Positions 28,136-37,360 of a DNA stretch of 39,987 nucleotides are shown piece after piece. Where the stretch lies: contig NZ_CAJXJX010000006.1 in NCBI RefSeq assembly GCF_913055775.1, positions 1 to 39,987 on the forward strand, given 5' to 3'. Position 1 is the stretch's first letter, and the number at the start of each line of letters is the position of its first letter. The DNA comes from an uncultured Demequina sp. Its GTDB lineage: Bacteria; Actinomycetota; Actinomycetes; Actinomycetales; Demequinaceae. The position numbers and the translations under genes are program-made. The notes below the pieces were generated by a model. The model was given only the letters and a program-made list of their open reading frames with translations. It had not been told where the DNA came from and did no database searches.

Positions 28136-29865
28136 CACGCCACCTCCTCAGCCCGGAGCTGGGTACTGATGATCTCCTGATAGGTCTCGGAGGTCTCGAG
28201 CAGCTGGGCATGGGTCCCGCGAGCGACGATGCGACCATCCTCCAGCACGAGAATCTGGTCCGCGTCCACAATGCTGGAGACGCGCTGCGCCACCACGATG
28301 ACCGTCGCGTCCTCGACCTCACGGCCGAGCGCCGCGCGCAGCCGTGCGTCGGTTGCCGTGTCGAGCGCGCTGAAGGAGTCGTCGAAGATCAGCACGTCCG
28401 GTCGCCGCACCAGCGCCCGGGCGATCGACAGCCGCTGGCGCTGGCCGCCGGACACGGTCGTGCCACCTTGGGCCACCGGGGTGTCGAGCTGCTCCGGCAT
28501 CGCACGCACGAAGTCCTCGCCCTGCGCGATGCGCAGGGCAGCCCACAGTTCCTCATCGGTCGCGTCCTCACGCCCGTAGCGGAGGTTCGTGGCGACGGTG
28601 CCGGCGAACAGATAGGGCCGCTGCGGAACGACGCCGATGCGCGCCCACAGGGATTCCGGAGCGGCCTCGCGCACCGGGACGCCGCCCACACGGACCTCGC
28701 CCTCGGTCGCGTCGTACAGGCGCGGGATCAGGTTCACGAGGGTGGACTTGCCCGCTCCGGTGGAACCGATGATCGCCGTCGTGGTCCCGCGTTGCGCGGT
28801 GAAGCTGATGTCCGCGAGCACAGGCTGCTCCGCCCCCGGGTAGGTGAAGGTGACGGAGTCGAACACCACCTCGCCGGTGCCAGGCACCTCAACTGCGGAG
28901 GCCTCCCGTCGCACCGTGGACTCGGTCTGGAGAACCTCGCTGATGCGGTCCGCGGACACGGCCGCGCGCGGCACGAGCACGAACAGGAACGTCGCCATCA
29001 TCACCGAGAAGAGGATCTGGATGAGATAGGACAGGAACGCGGTGAGCGCGCCGACCTGCATCTCGCCGGCATCGATGCGGTACGAGCCGAACCAGATCAC
29101 CGCGGCGGAGCTGAGGTTCACGATGAGCAGCACCAGTGGGAACATCGCGGCCATGAGCCGACCCGCCTTGAGCGCCGACTCCGTCACCAGCGCGTTCGCG
29201 TCCGCGAAGCGCGCGTCCTCCACTCCTTCGCGCACGAACGCGCGCACGACGCGGATGCCGGTCAACTGTTCGCGCAGGACGCGGTTGATGCCGTCGATGC
29301 GGACCTGCATGCGCCGGAAGTGCGGCACCATGCGCCACACGATCAGCATCACGATGACGATCAGCACGGGGATCGCGACGGCCATGATCGCCGAGAGCTC
29401 GACGTCCTGCTCGAGTGCCAGCACCACGCCGCCGATGAGCGTGAACGGCGTGGTGATGAGGAGCGTGCATGTCATCAGGACCAGCATCTGGACCTGTTGA
29501 ACGTCGTTGGTGCTCCTGGTGATCAGCGATGGCGCGCCGAACCTCTGCACCTCGGCCTCGGAGAACGTCGCGACCTGACCGAAGATGCCGGCGCGCAGGT
29601 CGCGGCCCACGCGCATGGCGATCTTCGCACCGAAATAGACGGCCGTGATGGTGCACACGATTCCCACGAAGGACAGCAGCAGCATCCAGCCGCCCATGCG
29701 CCAGATGTAGCCGGTGTCTCCGGTCGCCACACCCTTGTCGATGATGTCCGCGTTCAGCGTCGGCAGGTACAGGTTGACGATCGCCTGAGCCGCCTGGAAC
29801 ACGGTGACGCCCACGAGGAGGCGCCAGTACGGCTTGATCGAACTGACAAGCAGAGACCAGAGCAT
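28135..29865 (-). CDS. ABC exporter half-transporter, degenerate-site subunit
   Basis: A protein of 576 residues with six spans (about 15-300) and an ATPase domain. Walker A is normal (GSTGAGKST, 367-375) and the signature is VSGGQ (471-475). The catalytic Glu is replaced by Asp496 (LIFDDSFSALD) and the switch His by Gln527 (VVAQRVSS), so its own ATP site should hydrolyse poorly. It is upstream of, and overlaps, the gene for the second half; together they should form a heterodimeric exporter. The ATG at 29865 lies 6 bases after TAGATT, pointing to a leaderless start. Confidence 0.92.
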   Translation of the reverse strand: MLWSLLVSSIKPYWRLLVGVTVFQAAQAIVNLYLPTLNADIIDKGVATGDTGYIWRMGGWMLLLSFVGIVCTITAVYFGAKIAMRVGRDLRAGIFGQVATFSEAEVQRFGAPSLITRSTNDVQQVQMLVLMTCTLLITTPFTLIGGVVLALEQDVELSAIMAVAIPVLIVIVMLIVWRMVPHFRRMQVRIDGINRVLREQLTGIRVVRAFVREGVEDARFADANALVTESALKAGRLMAAMFPLVLLIVNLSSAAVIWFGSYRIDAGEMQVGALTAFLSYLIQILFSVMMATFLFVLVPRAAVSADRISEVLQTESTVRREASAVEVPGTGEVVFDSVTFTYPGAEQPVLADISFTAQRGTTTAIIGSTGAGKSTLVNLIPRLYDATEGEVRVGGVPVREAAPESLWARIGVVPQRPYLFAGTVATNLRYGREDATDEELWAALRIAQGEDFVRAMPEQLDTPVAQGGTTVSGGQRQRLSIARALVRRPDVLIFDDSFSALDTATDARLRAALGREVEDATVIVVAQRVSSIVDADQILVLEDGRIVARGTHAQLLETSETYQEIISTQLRAEEVA

Positions 29866-29871
29866 GGTCCG

Positions 29872-29877
29872 AATCTA
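29872..29877 (-). promoter_or_regulatory. -10 box (TAGATT) of the leaderless ABC exporter transcript
   Basis: On the minus strand TAGATT is followed by 6 bases and then the ATG at 29865. It lies in the 37-base gap after the FUSC gene, so the exporter can be transcribed separately from the upstream run. Confidence 0.45.
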
Positions 29878-29902
29878 CGGGATGCCTCCGACGCGCGACG
29901 GC

Positions 29903-30874
29903 TCAGGCCGCGTCCGCCGCGCGCGCGTGGCCGATGCGCGCCACGCCCAGTCCCAGCGCTACCGCGATCGCCGCACCCACCAGCGTGTAGCCCACACGCT
30001 GGAGCGCGACGTCCGCAGCAGCCTCCCCGCCGACAGTCGCCGTCGCGGTCACCGTCGCGACCGCGATGTACGCCACGAACTGTTGGCGACGATGCGCAAG
30101 GTTCGACGCGATACCGAGCAAGGCGGCGGCGAGAGCGACGATGACGACCGCGAACGCAGGCAGCACCGTGGCGATGAGGCTGCCCGTCAGAGCCCCGACA
30201 ACCGTACCCACGACCCTGAAGCGGGCCTCGCGCAGAGTCTCGCGCTGGATCGGCACGAGCACGGTGGCGAGCGCCACCACGACCCACACTCCGTGGGCGA
30301 GACCCGCCGCGATCACGACACCGGTCGCGATGGCAGTCGCGGCACTCATCGTGGCAAGGTGCGCCACCATCACCCGGGTGGGCAACGGAGTCGCGCTCGC
30401 CTGGCGCATGCCCAGCGCCCTCACGATCGCCGCGAATGCGAGCGCGGCCACCACGGTGCCCATGAGCGCGCGAACTGGTTCGACATCGCCCGCGCCGTCA
30501 CCCGCGATTGCGACGAGCACCGGCACGACAGCCGTCACAGGCCCGTACCTCAGTGCGAACGGCGCTGTCGCCACCACCGAGATGGCCACGCATGCGGCGA
30601 TCGCAACAGCGCCGTCGAACGCCACAGCTCCAGCGACACACGCGCCCACAAGTGCCGAGAAGACCCCCAGCTCCCACCAGGACGACGGCTGGACCGCGAG
30701 CGCCAGGATCGACACCCCACCGAGAAATGCCCCGACGGCCGCGCCGGCACCGCCCAGCAACCACCCGGCTGCAACGAGCGCTCCGAACACCCCGACGGCG
30801 ATCGCCGCCACCCGAACTGCGGGGACCGGTGGCCGCCAGGCGCTCAGCCGGCCCGCGTCTGCCGGCGCGCTCAT
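29903..30874 (-). CDS. FUSC-family integral membrane protein
   Basis: A protein of 323 residues made of about ten hydrophobic segments. The half around residues 185-320 (HGVWVVVALATVLVPIQRETLREARFRVVGTVVGALTGSL) matches the fusaric-acid-resistance-like (FUSC) pattern, with its RxxGTxxGA motif. Such proteins are linked to efflux of aromatic acids, though only a few are studied. The longer soluble part of full FUSC proteins is absent. ATGA overlap with the GNAT gene shows coupling. Confidence 0.75.
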   Translation of the reverse strand: MSAPADAGRLSAWRPPVPAVRVAAIAVGVFGALVAAGWLLGGAGAAVGAFLGGVSILALAVQPSSWWELGVFSALVGACVAGAVAFDGAVAIAACVAISVVATAPFALRYGPVTAVVPVLVAIAGDGAGDVEPVRALMGTVVAALAFAAIVRALGMRQASATPLPTRVMVAHLATMSAATAIATGVVIAAGLAHGVWVVVALATVLVPIQRETLREARFRVVGTVVGALTGSLIATVLPAFAVVIVALAAALLGIASNLAHRRQQFVAYIAVATVTATATVGGEAAADVALQRVGYTLVGAAIAVALGLGVARIGHARAADAA

Positions 30875-31458
30875 CGTTGACCCAGCCCCCGCACGAAGGT
30901 CACCGCGCCGTCAGCACGCGAGAACTCCGCGAACCCCACCCGCGGGTAGAACGCGACCGCACCCGCGTTCGCAGCCGATGCGACGAGGTGGACACCGCGC
31001 ACCCCGCGCGCGGCGAGCAGCTCGCACGCCGCCTCGATCAGCGCGCGCCCGGCTCCCCTGCCCTGAGCAGCCGGGAGCAGATCGATGTGCAGGTGCGCCG
31101 GGTAGTCGCCGACGACCGAACCGAGCATCCGGCCGGGATCTGCCGCATCGGGAAGCAGCCACGAGTCCCCGGGAGTTCGGGGCGAGCGAGGAGGCCGCGC
31201 CGGCCACCACTGCGAGCTGAACCACTCCTGGAACGCCCGCGTATCCGAGGTCCCCAGCACGTAGCCGACCACCCCGTCGCCCTCGTCCCACACCAGAGCG
31301 AAGCCGCCCGGCCCCTCGAGGTACGGCAGCGCGAAGACGTCCGCGAGCGCCGCATCGTCGCAGAAGGCGCCCGTCGCATCGGCCCCGTTGTCGCCGGTGA
31401 GCAGGCACACGCGCGCGATCGCGTCGCGGTCGTCGGGAGCAGCAACCCGGATGCTCAT
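30871..31458 (-). CDS. GNAT-family N-acetyltransferase
   Basis: A protein of 195 residues. The acetyl-CoA loop is clear (LHIDLLPAAQGRGAGRALIEAA, key Q/RGxGxA), followed by the GVHLVASAANAGAVAFYPRVGF strand-helix. The N-terminus (SIRVAAPDDRDAIARVCLLTGDNG) is typical of the subgroup related to O-GlcNAcase-linked acetyltransferases. The substrate is unknown. ATG 31458 is used; the frame continues upstream but overlaps ThuA. It overlaps both neighbours by ATGA. Confidence 0.82.
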   Translation of the reverse strand: MSIRVAAPDDRDAIARVCLLTGDNGADATGAFCDDAALADVFALPYLEGPGGFALVWDEGDGVVGYVLGTSDTRAFQEWFSSQWWPARPPRSPRTPGDSWLLPDAADPGRMLGSVVGDYPAHLHIDLLPAAQGRGAGRALIEAACELLAARGVRGVHLVASAANAGAVAFYPRVGFAEFSRADGAVTFVRGLGQR

Positions 31459-32138
31459 CGCGCCGCCCAGGCGAACGAGCGCTCCATCATCGCCACCACC
31501 TCTGGGCGGCGCACCACCTCCAGCGTGTGGCCGAGCGTGGTGGTGAAGATGCGGCCACGCCCCCACTGTCGGGTCCACGCGACGGGCATGGTGAGCGGCC
31601 GGGCCCACTCGTCGCCCTCCAGTGGCACCAGCTCCGTCGTCGCGAGCACGTCCAGCCCAGGATCCGTGAGCAGCCAGTACTGCTCGGTGCGCAGAGAGAA
31701 GTCGGCGAGCCCCGCGGTGAGGTCGTGCGACCGCCCCTCGGGAGTGAACGTCACCTCGTAGTCGCGATACGCGGGCGAGCCCGCGGGCCCGGTGCCGTCC
31801 CCGGGGTGCGCGACGAACAGCGCTCCCAGCAGGTGCGCGTACTGCAGGGAGTCCGCGAACGCGGCCACCAGTCCTGCATGCCAACCCACCAGACCCGTGC
31901 CCGAGGCGACGGCGTCGCGCAACCCGTCGACCGCATCGGCGCTAATCTCGCCTGCAGTGATGGACTGCACCACCAGGTCGACGCCAGCCATCACAGTCGC
32001 GTCAGCGTAGATCTCCGGCGACTCGTGCACCACGACGGAGAACCCTTGGGCCTCGAGAGCCGGCACGAAGCTATCCGTGGTCCCCACGGGGTCGTGCCCC
32101 TCCCAACCTCCGCGCACCACCAGGCAGCGCCGCGTCAT
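31455..32138 (-). CDS. ThuA-like glutamine-amidotransferase-fold protein
   Basis: A protein of 227 residues. The ThuA fold is suggested by RCLVVRGGWEGHDP at the start, SGTGLVGWHAGLVAAFADS in the middle and WTRQWGRGRIFTTTLGHT near the end. ThuA proteins are found in sugar (trehalose) use clusters, and their reaction is not well defined. It lies 42 bases after thrB on the same strand and is coupled to GNAT and FUSC by ATGA overlaps. Confidence 0.75.
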   Translation of the reverse strand: MTRRCLVVRGGWEGHDPVGTTDSFVPALEAQGFSVVVHESPEIYADATVMAGVDLVVQSITAGEISADAVDGLRDAVASGTGLVGWHAGLVAAFADSLQYAHLLGALFVAHPGDGTGPAGSPAYRDYEVTFTPEGRSHDLTAGLADFSLRTEQYWLLTDPGLDVLATTELVPLEGDEWARPLTMPVAWTRQWGRGRIFTTTLGHTLEVVRRPEVVAMMERSFAWAAR

Positions 32139-32180
32139 CGCGGGCCCCCGGTGCGCGGAGAGGAGGTCACCGGTCGAGCC

Positions 32181-33107
32181 TCACAACCGCGTCGAGGTCG
32201 CGCCGGGAACCCGCTCGACGGTGTGCACGGACCGCCAGGACTCGTCGCCGATGCCCTCAGCCCACGGCAGAGCGCCGGAACCCAGGCCACGCGCAGCGAG
32301 GTCCTCGCCCAGCACGAGCACGGATGGCCCGGCGCCGGACACGACGGCCGCGAGACCCTCCGCCCGCAGGTGCCGAATCATCGCGGGCGCCGCAGCCATG
32401 ACCTCGGCGCGATAGTTCTGGTGCAGGCGGTCCTCGGTGGCCGCGAGCAGATCCTCGGGCCTCCCGGCCAGGGCGTTCACGAGCAGCGCCGCGCGTCCCA
32501 CGTTGAACGCCGCGTCCTTGTGCGGCACGAGCGAGGGCAGGACGGACCTGGCCTCCTTGGTTGGCAGGACCGAGCCGGGCACCAGCACGGCCGTCTCGAT
32601 GCGCGGATCGACCTGCAGCGGCACCGCGTGCGCACCGTCTGCGCCGGACCACGCCACAGTCGCTCCGCCGTAGATGGCCGGGGCGGCGTTGTCGGGGTGG
32701 CCCTCAAACTCGGTGGCGATCGCGAGGGCGATCTCGGCGGACAGCGCCTCGGGCTCCGCGATCAGCCCGCGAGCGGCGGAGATGCCGGCGACCACGGCAG
32801 CCGCGGAGGAGCCCAGCCCGCGTCCGTGCGGGATACGATTCACGGCGCGAATCGACAGCCCCACCTGCGACGCGCCCACGCGGTCCAGCGCGGCGCGCAG
32901 CGCACGCACGACCAGGTGCGACTCGTCGCGGGGCAGCACGTCCGCACCCTCACCCTCGATCTCGAGCGTGACGGCGGACGACGCGACCGCCCGCACCTCG
33001 ACCTCGTCCGCGACGCCCAGCGCCATGCCGAGCGCGTCGAAGCCCGGGCCCAGGTTGCCCGCGGTGGCGGGAACCGTGACCCGGACGGCGTCCGCGGCGA
33101 GGCGCAC
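32181..33107 (-). CDS. thrB: Homoserine kinase
   Basis: A GHMP-family kinase of 308 residues that phosphorylates homoserine in threonine synthesis. Marks are VRVTVPATAGNLGPGFDALG at the N-terminus, the ATP-binding PHGRGLGSSAAAVVAG, FEGHPDNAAPAIYGG and the C-terminal VSGAGPSVLVLG. GTG 33107 lies 2 bases after the thrC stop; the frame continues upstream within thrC but lacks family features, so GTG is preferred. Confidence 0.95.
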   Translation of the reverse strand: MRLAADAVRVTVPATAGNLGPGFDALGMALGVADEVEVRAVASSAVTLEIEGEGADVLPRDESHLVVRALRAALDRVGASQVGLSIRAVNRIPHGRGLGSSAAAVVAGISAARGLIAEPEALSAEIALAIATEFEGHPDNAAPAIYGGATVAWSGADGAHAVPLQVDPRIETAVLVPGSVLPTKEARSVLPSLVPHKDAAFNVGRAALLVNALAGRPEDLLAATEDRLHQNYRAEVMAAAPAMIRHLRAEGLAAVVSGAGPSVLVLGEDLAARGLGSGALPWAEGIGDESWRSVHTVERVPGATSTRL

Positions 33108-33109
33108 GG

Positions 33110-34168
33110 CTACAGCCCCAGCGCCTTGGCGGCGGCGGAGACGTCGACCGGGATGACGGTGGGCTCGACGGTGTGACCCGACAGCGCGGTCGCGGTGTCC
33201 TTGAGTCCGTTGCCGGTGACGGTGCACGTGATGGTGGCGCCTTCGGGCACCTCGCCCAGGGCCGATGCGGCCAGGAGTCCCGCGATGGGTGCGGCGGAGG
33301 CGGGCTCGACGAACACGCCCACGTCCGCGGCGAGGCGCGCCTGGGCGTTCAGGATCTGGGTATCGGACACGGCGCGGATCCAGCCGCCGGACTCGTCGCG
33401 CGCGGCGATGGCAAGGTCCCACGAGGCGGGCTTGCCGATGCGGATGGCCGTCGCGACGGTCTCCGGATCCTTGATCGGGTGCCCGGCGACGAAGGGCGCG
33501 GCGCCCGCTGCCTGGACTCCCCAGATGCGGGGAGTTCGGGAGGCGACGCCCGCATCGGCAAACTCCTTGAAGCCCATCCAGTACGCGGAGATGTTGCCGG
33601 CGTTGCCCACCGGAAGCATGTGGATGTCGGGGGCGTCGCCCAACTGGTCGACGATCTCGAAGGCCGCGGTCTTCTGCCCCTGGAGGCGATACGGGTTCAC
33701 GGAGTTGACCAGGGCGACCGGGTAGTCCTCGGACAGTTCACGCACGATGTCGAGGCACTCGTCGAAGTTGCCGTCCACCTGGACCAGGCGCGCGCCGTGG
33801 ACGATCGCCTGCGCCATCTTGCCGGCCGCGATCTTGCCCTGGGGGATCATCACGACGCACTGGAGGCCAGCGTGGGCCGCGTACGCCGCGGCCGATGCGC
33901 TGGTATTTCCCGTAGACGCGCACACCACCGTGTGGTCGCCGTCCTTGACGACCTGGGTGATCGCAGAGGTCATGCCACGGTCCTTGAAGGACCCCGTGGG
34001 GTTCATCCCCTCGACCTTGACGTAGACGTTCGCGCCCACCTCATCGGAGATGCCGGGCGCGTGCACCAGAGGGGTGCCGCCCTCACCGAGAGACACGATG
34101 CGGTCGGACTCCTCGAACGGCAGCCGGTCCAGGTACTCGCGGATGATGCCGCGCCACACGTGCGCCAC
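33110..34168 (-). CDS. thrC: Threonine synthase
   Basis: A pyridoxal-phosphate enzyme of 352 residues that turns O-phosphohomoserine into threonine. The PLP lysine is Lys62 in [11 protein letters not shown]. The phosphate-binding loop is [11 protein letters not shown], and [15 protein letters not shown] is also typical. The length and N-terminus ([14 protein letters not shown]) match the short actinobacterial form. The GTG start shares its first base with the hom stop (TAGTG), with GGAGAG upstream. Confidence 0.96.
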   Translation of the reverse strand: MAHVWRGIIREYLDRLPFEESDRIVSLGEGGTPLVHAPGISDEVGANVYVKVEGMNPTGSFKDRGMTSAITQVVKDGDHTVVCASTGNTSASAAAYAAHAGLQCVVMIPQGKIAAGKMAQAIVHGARLVQVDGNFDECLDIVRELSEDYPVALVNSVNPYRLQGQKTAAFEIVDQLGDAPDIHMLPVGNAGNISAYWMGFKEFADAGVASRTPRIWGVQAAGAAPFVAGHPIKDPETVATAIRIGKPASWDLAIAARDESGGWIRAVSDTQILNAQARLAADVGVFVEPASAAPIAGLLAASALGEVPEGATITCTVTGNGLKDTATALSGHTVEPTVIPVDVSAAAKALGL

Positions 34169-35457
34169 TACAGCTCTCCTTCAATCCGCAGGACGGACCA
34201 CACGTCCTTCACGGCATCGGTGTCCCGCAGCTCCTCGACGGTCGCTCGCAGCGCCGCCTCGTACGCCCGGTGGGTCGACAGGATCAGGCCCGCGTGACCC
34301 TTGCCGGCCATCTGACGGACGGACTCGATGCCCACACCGTGCGCCGCGAAGATCGACGCGACCGCCGCCAGGGTGCCCGGCCGGTCGGGGACGCTCATGC
34401 GCACCGCGTAGCGCGTGAGCGCGGCGTCCATGGGCAGCACCTCGTGGCTCGCGTAGTTGGACTCGAGCGGGCCCTTGCCGCCGTTCGCCTGGTGACGCGC
34501 GACCGACACGATGTCGCCGAGGACGGCCGATGCGGTGGGCAGGCCGCCAGCTCCCTGGCCGTAGAACATGAGCTCGCCGGCGGCCTCGGCCTCGACGAAG
34601 ACCGCGTTGAACGCGCCGCGCACTCCCGCGAGGGGGTGGTCCACCGGGACGAGTGTGGGGTGCACGCGAACGGAGACGCCGGTGTCGGTGCGCTCGGCGA
34701 CGGCGAGCAGCTTGATGACGCGTCCGGTCTCGGTGGCGGCCTGAATGTCATCAGGCGTGATCGCGGTGATGCCCTCGCAGTAAACGTCGTCGAGACCCAC
34801 GCGCTGGTGGAAGGCGAGAGATGCGAGGATCGCGGCCTTCGCGGCGGCGTCGTGGCCGCCCACGTCTGCGGTGGGGTCCGCCTCGGCGTAGCCCAGGCGC
34901 TGTGCCTCCGCCACGACCTCGTCATACGACAGACCCTTGGAGGTCATCTCGTCGAGCACATAGTTGGTGGTGCCGTTGACGATGCCCAAGATGCGGGTGA
35001 CCGTGTCGCCCGCGAGGGACTCGCGCACGGGACGCACCAGCGGGATCGCGCCAGCCACGGCGGCCTCGTAGTACAGGTCCGCACCGGCGGCGTCGGCGGC
35101 CTCGTACAGCTCCGCGCCGCGCTCCGCGAGCAGCGCCTTGTTGGCGGTGACGACGGCGGCGCCGCGGTTGAGGGCGCGCAGGATGAGGGTGCGGGCGGGC
35201 TCGATGCCGCCCATGAGCTCGACCACCACGTCCGCGCCGTCCACGAGCGCATCGGCGTCGGAGGTCAGCGCGCCGACCGGCACCACCGGATCGCGCGGGA
35301 CGGAGGTGTCGCGCACGTACACGCCGGCGAGCTCGATGCCCGCGCCCACGCGGGCGGCGAGGTCCTCAGCCTGAGTCAGCAGCAGCCGCACGACTTCCGT
35401 GCCGACGGTGCCGCACCCGAGCACGGCGATCTTGACGGGGTCAGCAGTGGTGGACAC
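34168..35457 (-). CDS. hom: Homoserine dehydrogenase with ACT domain
   Basis: A protein of 429 residues that reduces aspartate semialdehyde to homoserine. The nucleotide-binding [12 protein letters not shown] is at about 11-22. The catalytic region has [15 protein letters not shown] and [18 protein letters not shown]-terminal ACT domain ([20 protein letters not shown] onwards) suggests feedback control by threonine. The GTG at 35457 lies 7 bases after TAGAGT, so the thr transcript looks leaderless; a longer frame upstream lacks support. Confidence 0.96.
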   Translation of the reverse strand: MSTTADPVKIAVLGCGTVGTEVVRLLLTQAEDLAARVGAGIELAGVYVRDTSVPRDPVVPVGALTSDADALVDGADVVVELMGGIEPARTLILRALNRGAAVVTANKALLAERGAELYEAADAAGADLYYEAAVAGAIPLVRPVRESLAGDTVTRILGIVNGTTNYVLDEMTSKGLSYDEVVAEAQRLGYAEADPTADVGGHDAAAKAAILASLAFHQRVGLDDVYCEGITAITPDDIQAATETGRVIKLLAVAERTDTGVSVRVHPTLVPVDHPLAGVRGAFNAVFVEAEAAGELMFYGQGAGGLPTASAVLGDIVSVARHQANGGKGPLESNYASHEVLPMDAALTRYAVRMSVPDRPGTLAAVASIFAAHGVGIESVRQMAGKGHAGLILSTHRAYEAALRATVEELRDTDAVKDVWSVLRIEGEL

Positions 35458-35464
35458 GGCCCTC

Positions 35465-35470
35465 ACTCTA
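35465..35470 (-). promoter_or_regulatory. -10 box (TAGAGT) of the hom-thrC-thrB transcript
   Basis: On the minus strand TAGAGT is followed by 7 bases and the GTG start of hom. There is no room for a leader peptide or attenuator, so control by threonine would have to come from the ACT domain or a repressor. Confidence 0.45.
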
Positions 35471-35576
35471 TCGGGTGCAGGTGCTCCGGCGGTGCGGCGT
35501 CGGTGCGGTGCGGATCGCCGGCCAGCGCGGTGCGCCTGGACCGCCGCCGCCCCCGCGGCGTGCTCCAATCGTGGGC

Positions 35577-36425
35577 GTGCCACCGAGCCCCCGAACCACC
35601 GCAGCCGCGCGCCTGCGCACTGCGGTGCGTCTGCTGCTCACGTTCGCGTGGATCAACCTCACGAGCCTGCTGTTCGCGATCCTGATCTTCGCGGCCATGG
35701 CCATCACCGACGTGGTCGAGACCCCCATCGGCCGCTATGACCTGCTGCTGATCGCCGGACTCGCCATCACCGCCGTCCTGTGGGCCACCGGCTACGAGAC
35801 CACCCGCGAGGTGGGTGTGGTGTTCGCCTTTCACCTCCTCGGCCTGGTCATGGAGCTGTTCAAGGTGCAGCAGGGCTCATGGAGCTATCCGGACGAGGGC
35901 TGGTCCGTGGTCGCGGGCGTGCCGCTGTACTCGGGCTTCATGTACGCAGCCGTGGGCTCGTTCATCTGCCAGGCCTGGCGTCGCTTCGACCTGCGCGTCA
36001 CCGACTACCGGCCCGTCCTCATGACCATCCTCGCCGCCGCGGCGTACCTCAACTTCTTCACCCACCACTGGATCTGGGACCTGCGCTGGGTGATCGCTGT
36101 GGCGTTCCTCATCGAGATGCGGCGGACCCTCGTGCACTACACGGTGGCGGAGCGCCGGTTCCGCATGCCCTTGGCTCTGGCGTTCGTCCTGATCGCGTTC
36201 TTCCTGTGGATCGCGGAGAACGTGGCAACCTTCCTGGGCGCCTGGCAGTACCCGGATCAGGAGGCGTTCTGGCAGGCGGTCCACGTCGGCAAGCTCGGCT
36301 CGTGGGCGCTGCTCGTCACGCTCAGCTTCGCGCTGGTGGCGACCCTCAAGCAGTACGAGGGCTCCCTGTACGGCCACCGGGGCGACAAGCCCAGCGTCAC
36401 GCGCATCGGCCAACGCAAGACGTGA
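35577..36425 (+). CDS. DUF817-family membrane protein
   Basis: A protein of about 282 residues with roughly seven spans (for example TFAWINLTSLLFAILIFAAM, LLLIAGLAITAVLWATGYE, ALAFVLIAFFLWIAENVA). Family-like features are the conserved FKVQQGSWSYPDEGW, VPLYSGFMYAAVGSFICQAWR and LGAWQYPDQ. Function is unknown. GTG 35577 is preferred over upstream codons because TCCAAT lies 7 bases before it, as in leaderless neighbours; GTG 35571 is an alternative. Confidence 0.75.
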   Translation: MPPSPRTTAAARLRTAVRLLLTFAWINLTSLLFAILIFAAMAITDVVETPIGRYDLLLIAGLAITAVLWATGYETTREVGVVFAFHLLGLVMELFKVQQGSWSYPDEGWSVVAGVPLYSGFMYAAVGSFICQAWRRFDLRVTDYRPVLMTILAAAAYLNFFTHHWIWDLRWVIAVAFLIEMRRTLVHYTVAERRFRMPLALAFVLIAFFLWIAENVATFLGAWQYPDQEAFWQAVHVGKLGSWALLVTLSFALVATLKQYEGSLYGHRGDKPSVTRIGQRKT

Positions 36426-36468
36426 GCGAGCGCGCGGCGAATGTGCTCAGCCGTTCACCCGCCGCGCT

Positions 36469-37224
36469 CTAGGTACGGTGTCGCTCGATCTTTCCGCCGC
36501 GACGAGGTCGCCTGCCGAAGGTCCACGGGTCGACTTTGTGATCGAGGTAGGCGTCGTGGCGCACGTCGTGAACCTCGCGATGGGAGGGCAGCCAATCGGC
36601 CCAGCCGATGCGGTCCTCCGCACCGAGTGCCGCTGCTGCGCGGTTCACCATGCGGTGGGGAGCCACCAGCAGTCCGGCCAGAACTTGGCTACCTCGCTCG
36701 TCGAGAAGTACCGACGCCCCTCCAATCTTGAGTCGCATCGCCGCACCGTTCTCCTCCCAAGCGCTCGCGACCGCGAGCGCTGCAGGATCTGCGTCCGAGA
36801 TGTCTGAGAATCCCGGTGCACCGGATCGGATCCATCCGAGGACACGCTGTTCGGTGAAGATCCGCAGGACACGTCGGGCGCGCCGCGGGCCCGCCGCCAC
36901 AAGGCCGGTGACGATGTCGGTGCCCCGTGCATCAAGCATGACCGCGCGGGAATCGCAGGTGACTACAGCCCGGTCAGACGGGACCCGGGAGTGCATGCAG
37001 AAGTCGATGGCGTCTTCGATGTCAGCGGCGAGGGACCCCACGGGCGGCGGCACGGCCTCACTGACCGCAACGAACTCTTCTCCATCGAGCCCGATGAACC
37101 ATGACCGAAGTCCTCGGGCAAGACGTCCTCGCGGGTTCCGCACCAAGTAGGTGGTCCAGAGCACGATGACGACGACACCGAACACCATGCTGAGCACCCA
37201 CCACAGTTGGTAGTCAAGCCCCAT
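36469..37224 (-). CDS. Single-span membrane-anchored protein of unknown function
   Basis: A protein of 251 residues. One N-terminal span (LWWVLSMVFGVVVIVLWTTYLV) is followed by a basic patch (RNPRGRLARGLR) and a soluble domain with two similar-looking halves (ARGTDIVTGLVAAGPRRARRV and ERGSQVLAGLLVAPHRMVNRA). The start at ATG 37224 has AAGGGAAC upstream; the longer frame is not supported. Base use is a little less GC-biased than that of neighbours. I recognise no family. Confidence 0.6.
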   Translation of the reverse strand: MGLDYQLWWVLSMVFGVVVIVLWTTYLVRNPRGRLARGLRSWFIGLDGEEFVAVSEAVPPPVGSLAADIEDAIDFCMHSRVPSDRAVVTCDSRAVMLDARGTDIVTGLVAAGPRRARRVLRIFTEQRVLGWIRSGAPGFSDISDADPAALAVASAWEENGAAMRLKIGGASVLLDERGSQVLAGLLVAPHRMVNRAAAALGAEDRIGWADWLPSHREVHDVRHDAYLDHKVDPWTFGRRPRRGGKIERHRT

Positions 37225-37346
37225 GAGTTCCCTTCCCTGGTGCGGAACAGCATGCCACGACCGCAGCTTCCCTCGGGGGCGACGCCACGCCGGGGCACCA
37301 CGCACGCCTTGAGGAACGGGCACACGCGCACCGTACGAGACTCAAC

Positions 37347-37352
37347 TAGGCT
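37347..37352 (+). promoter_or_regulatory. -10 box (TAGGCT) of the phosphatase gene
   Basis: TAGGCT is followed by 8 bases and the ATG at 37361, with no Shine-Dalgarno, suggesting another leaderless start. Confidence 0.4.
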
Positions 37353-37360
37353 CGCGTGCC

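Noticed and set aside
35458-35576. Threonine attenuator or riboswitch in front of hom
   Set aside because: The -10 box lies 7 bases before the hom start, leaving no room for a leader; no regulatory hairpins were seen.
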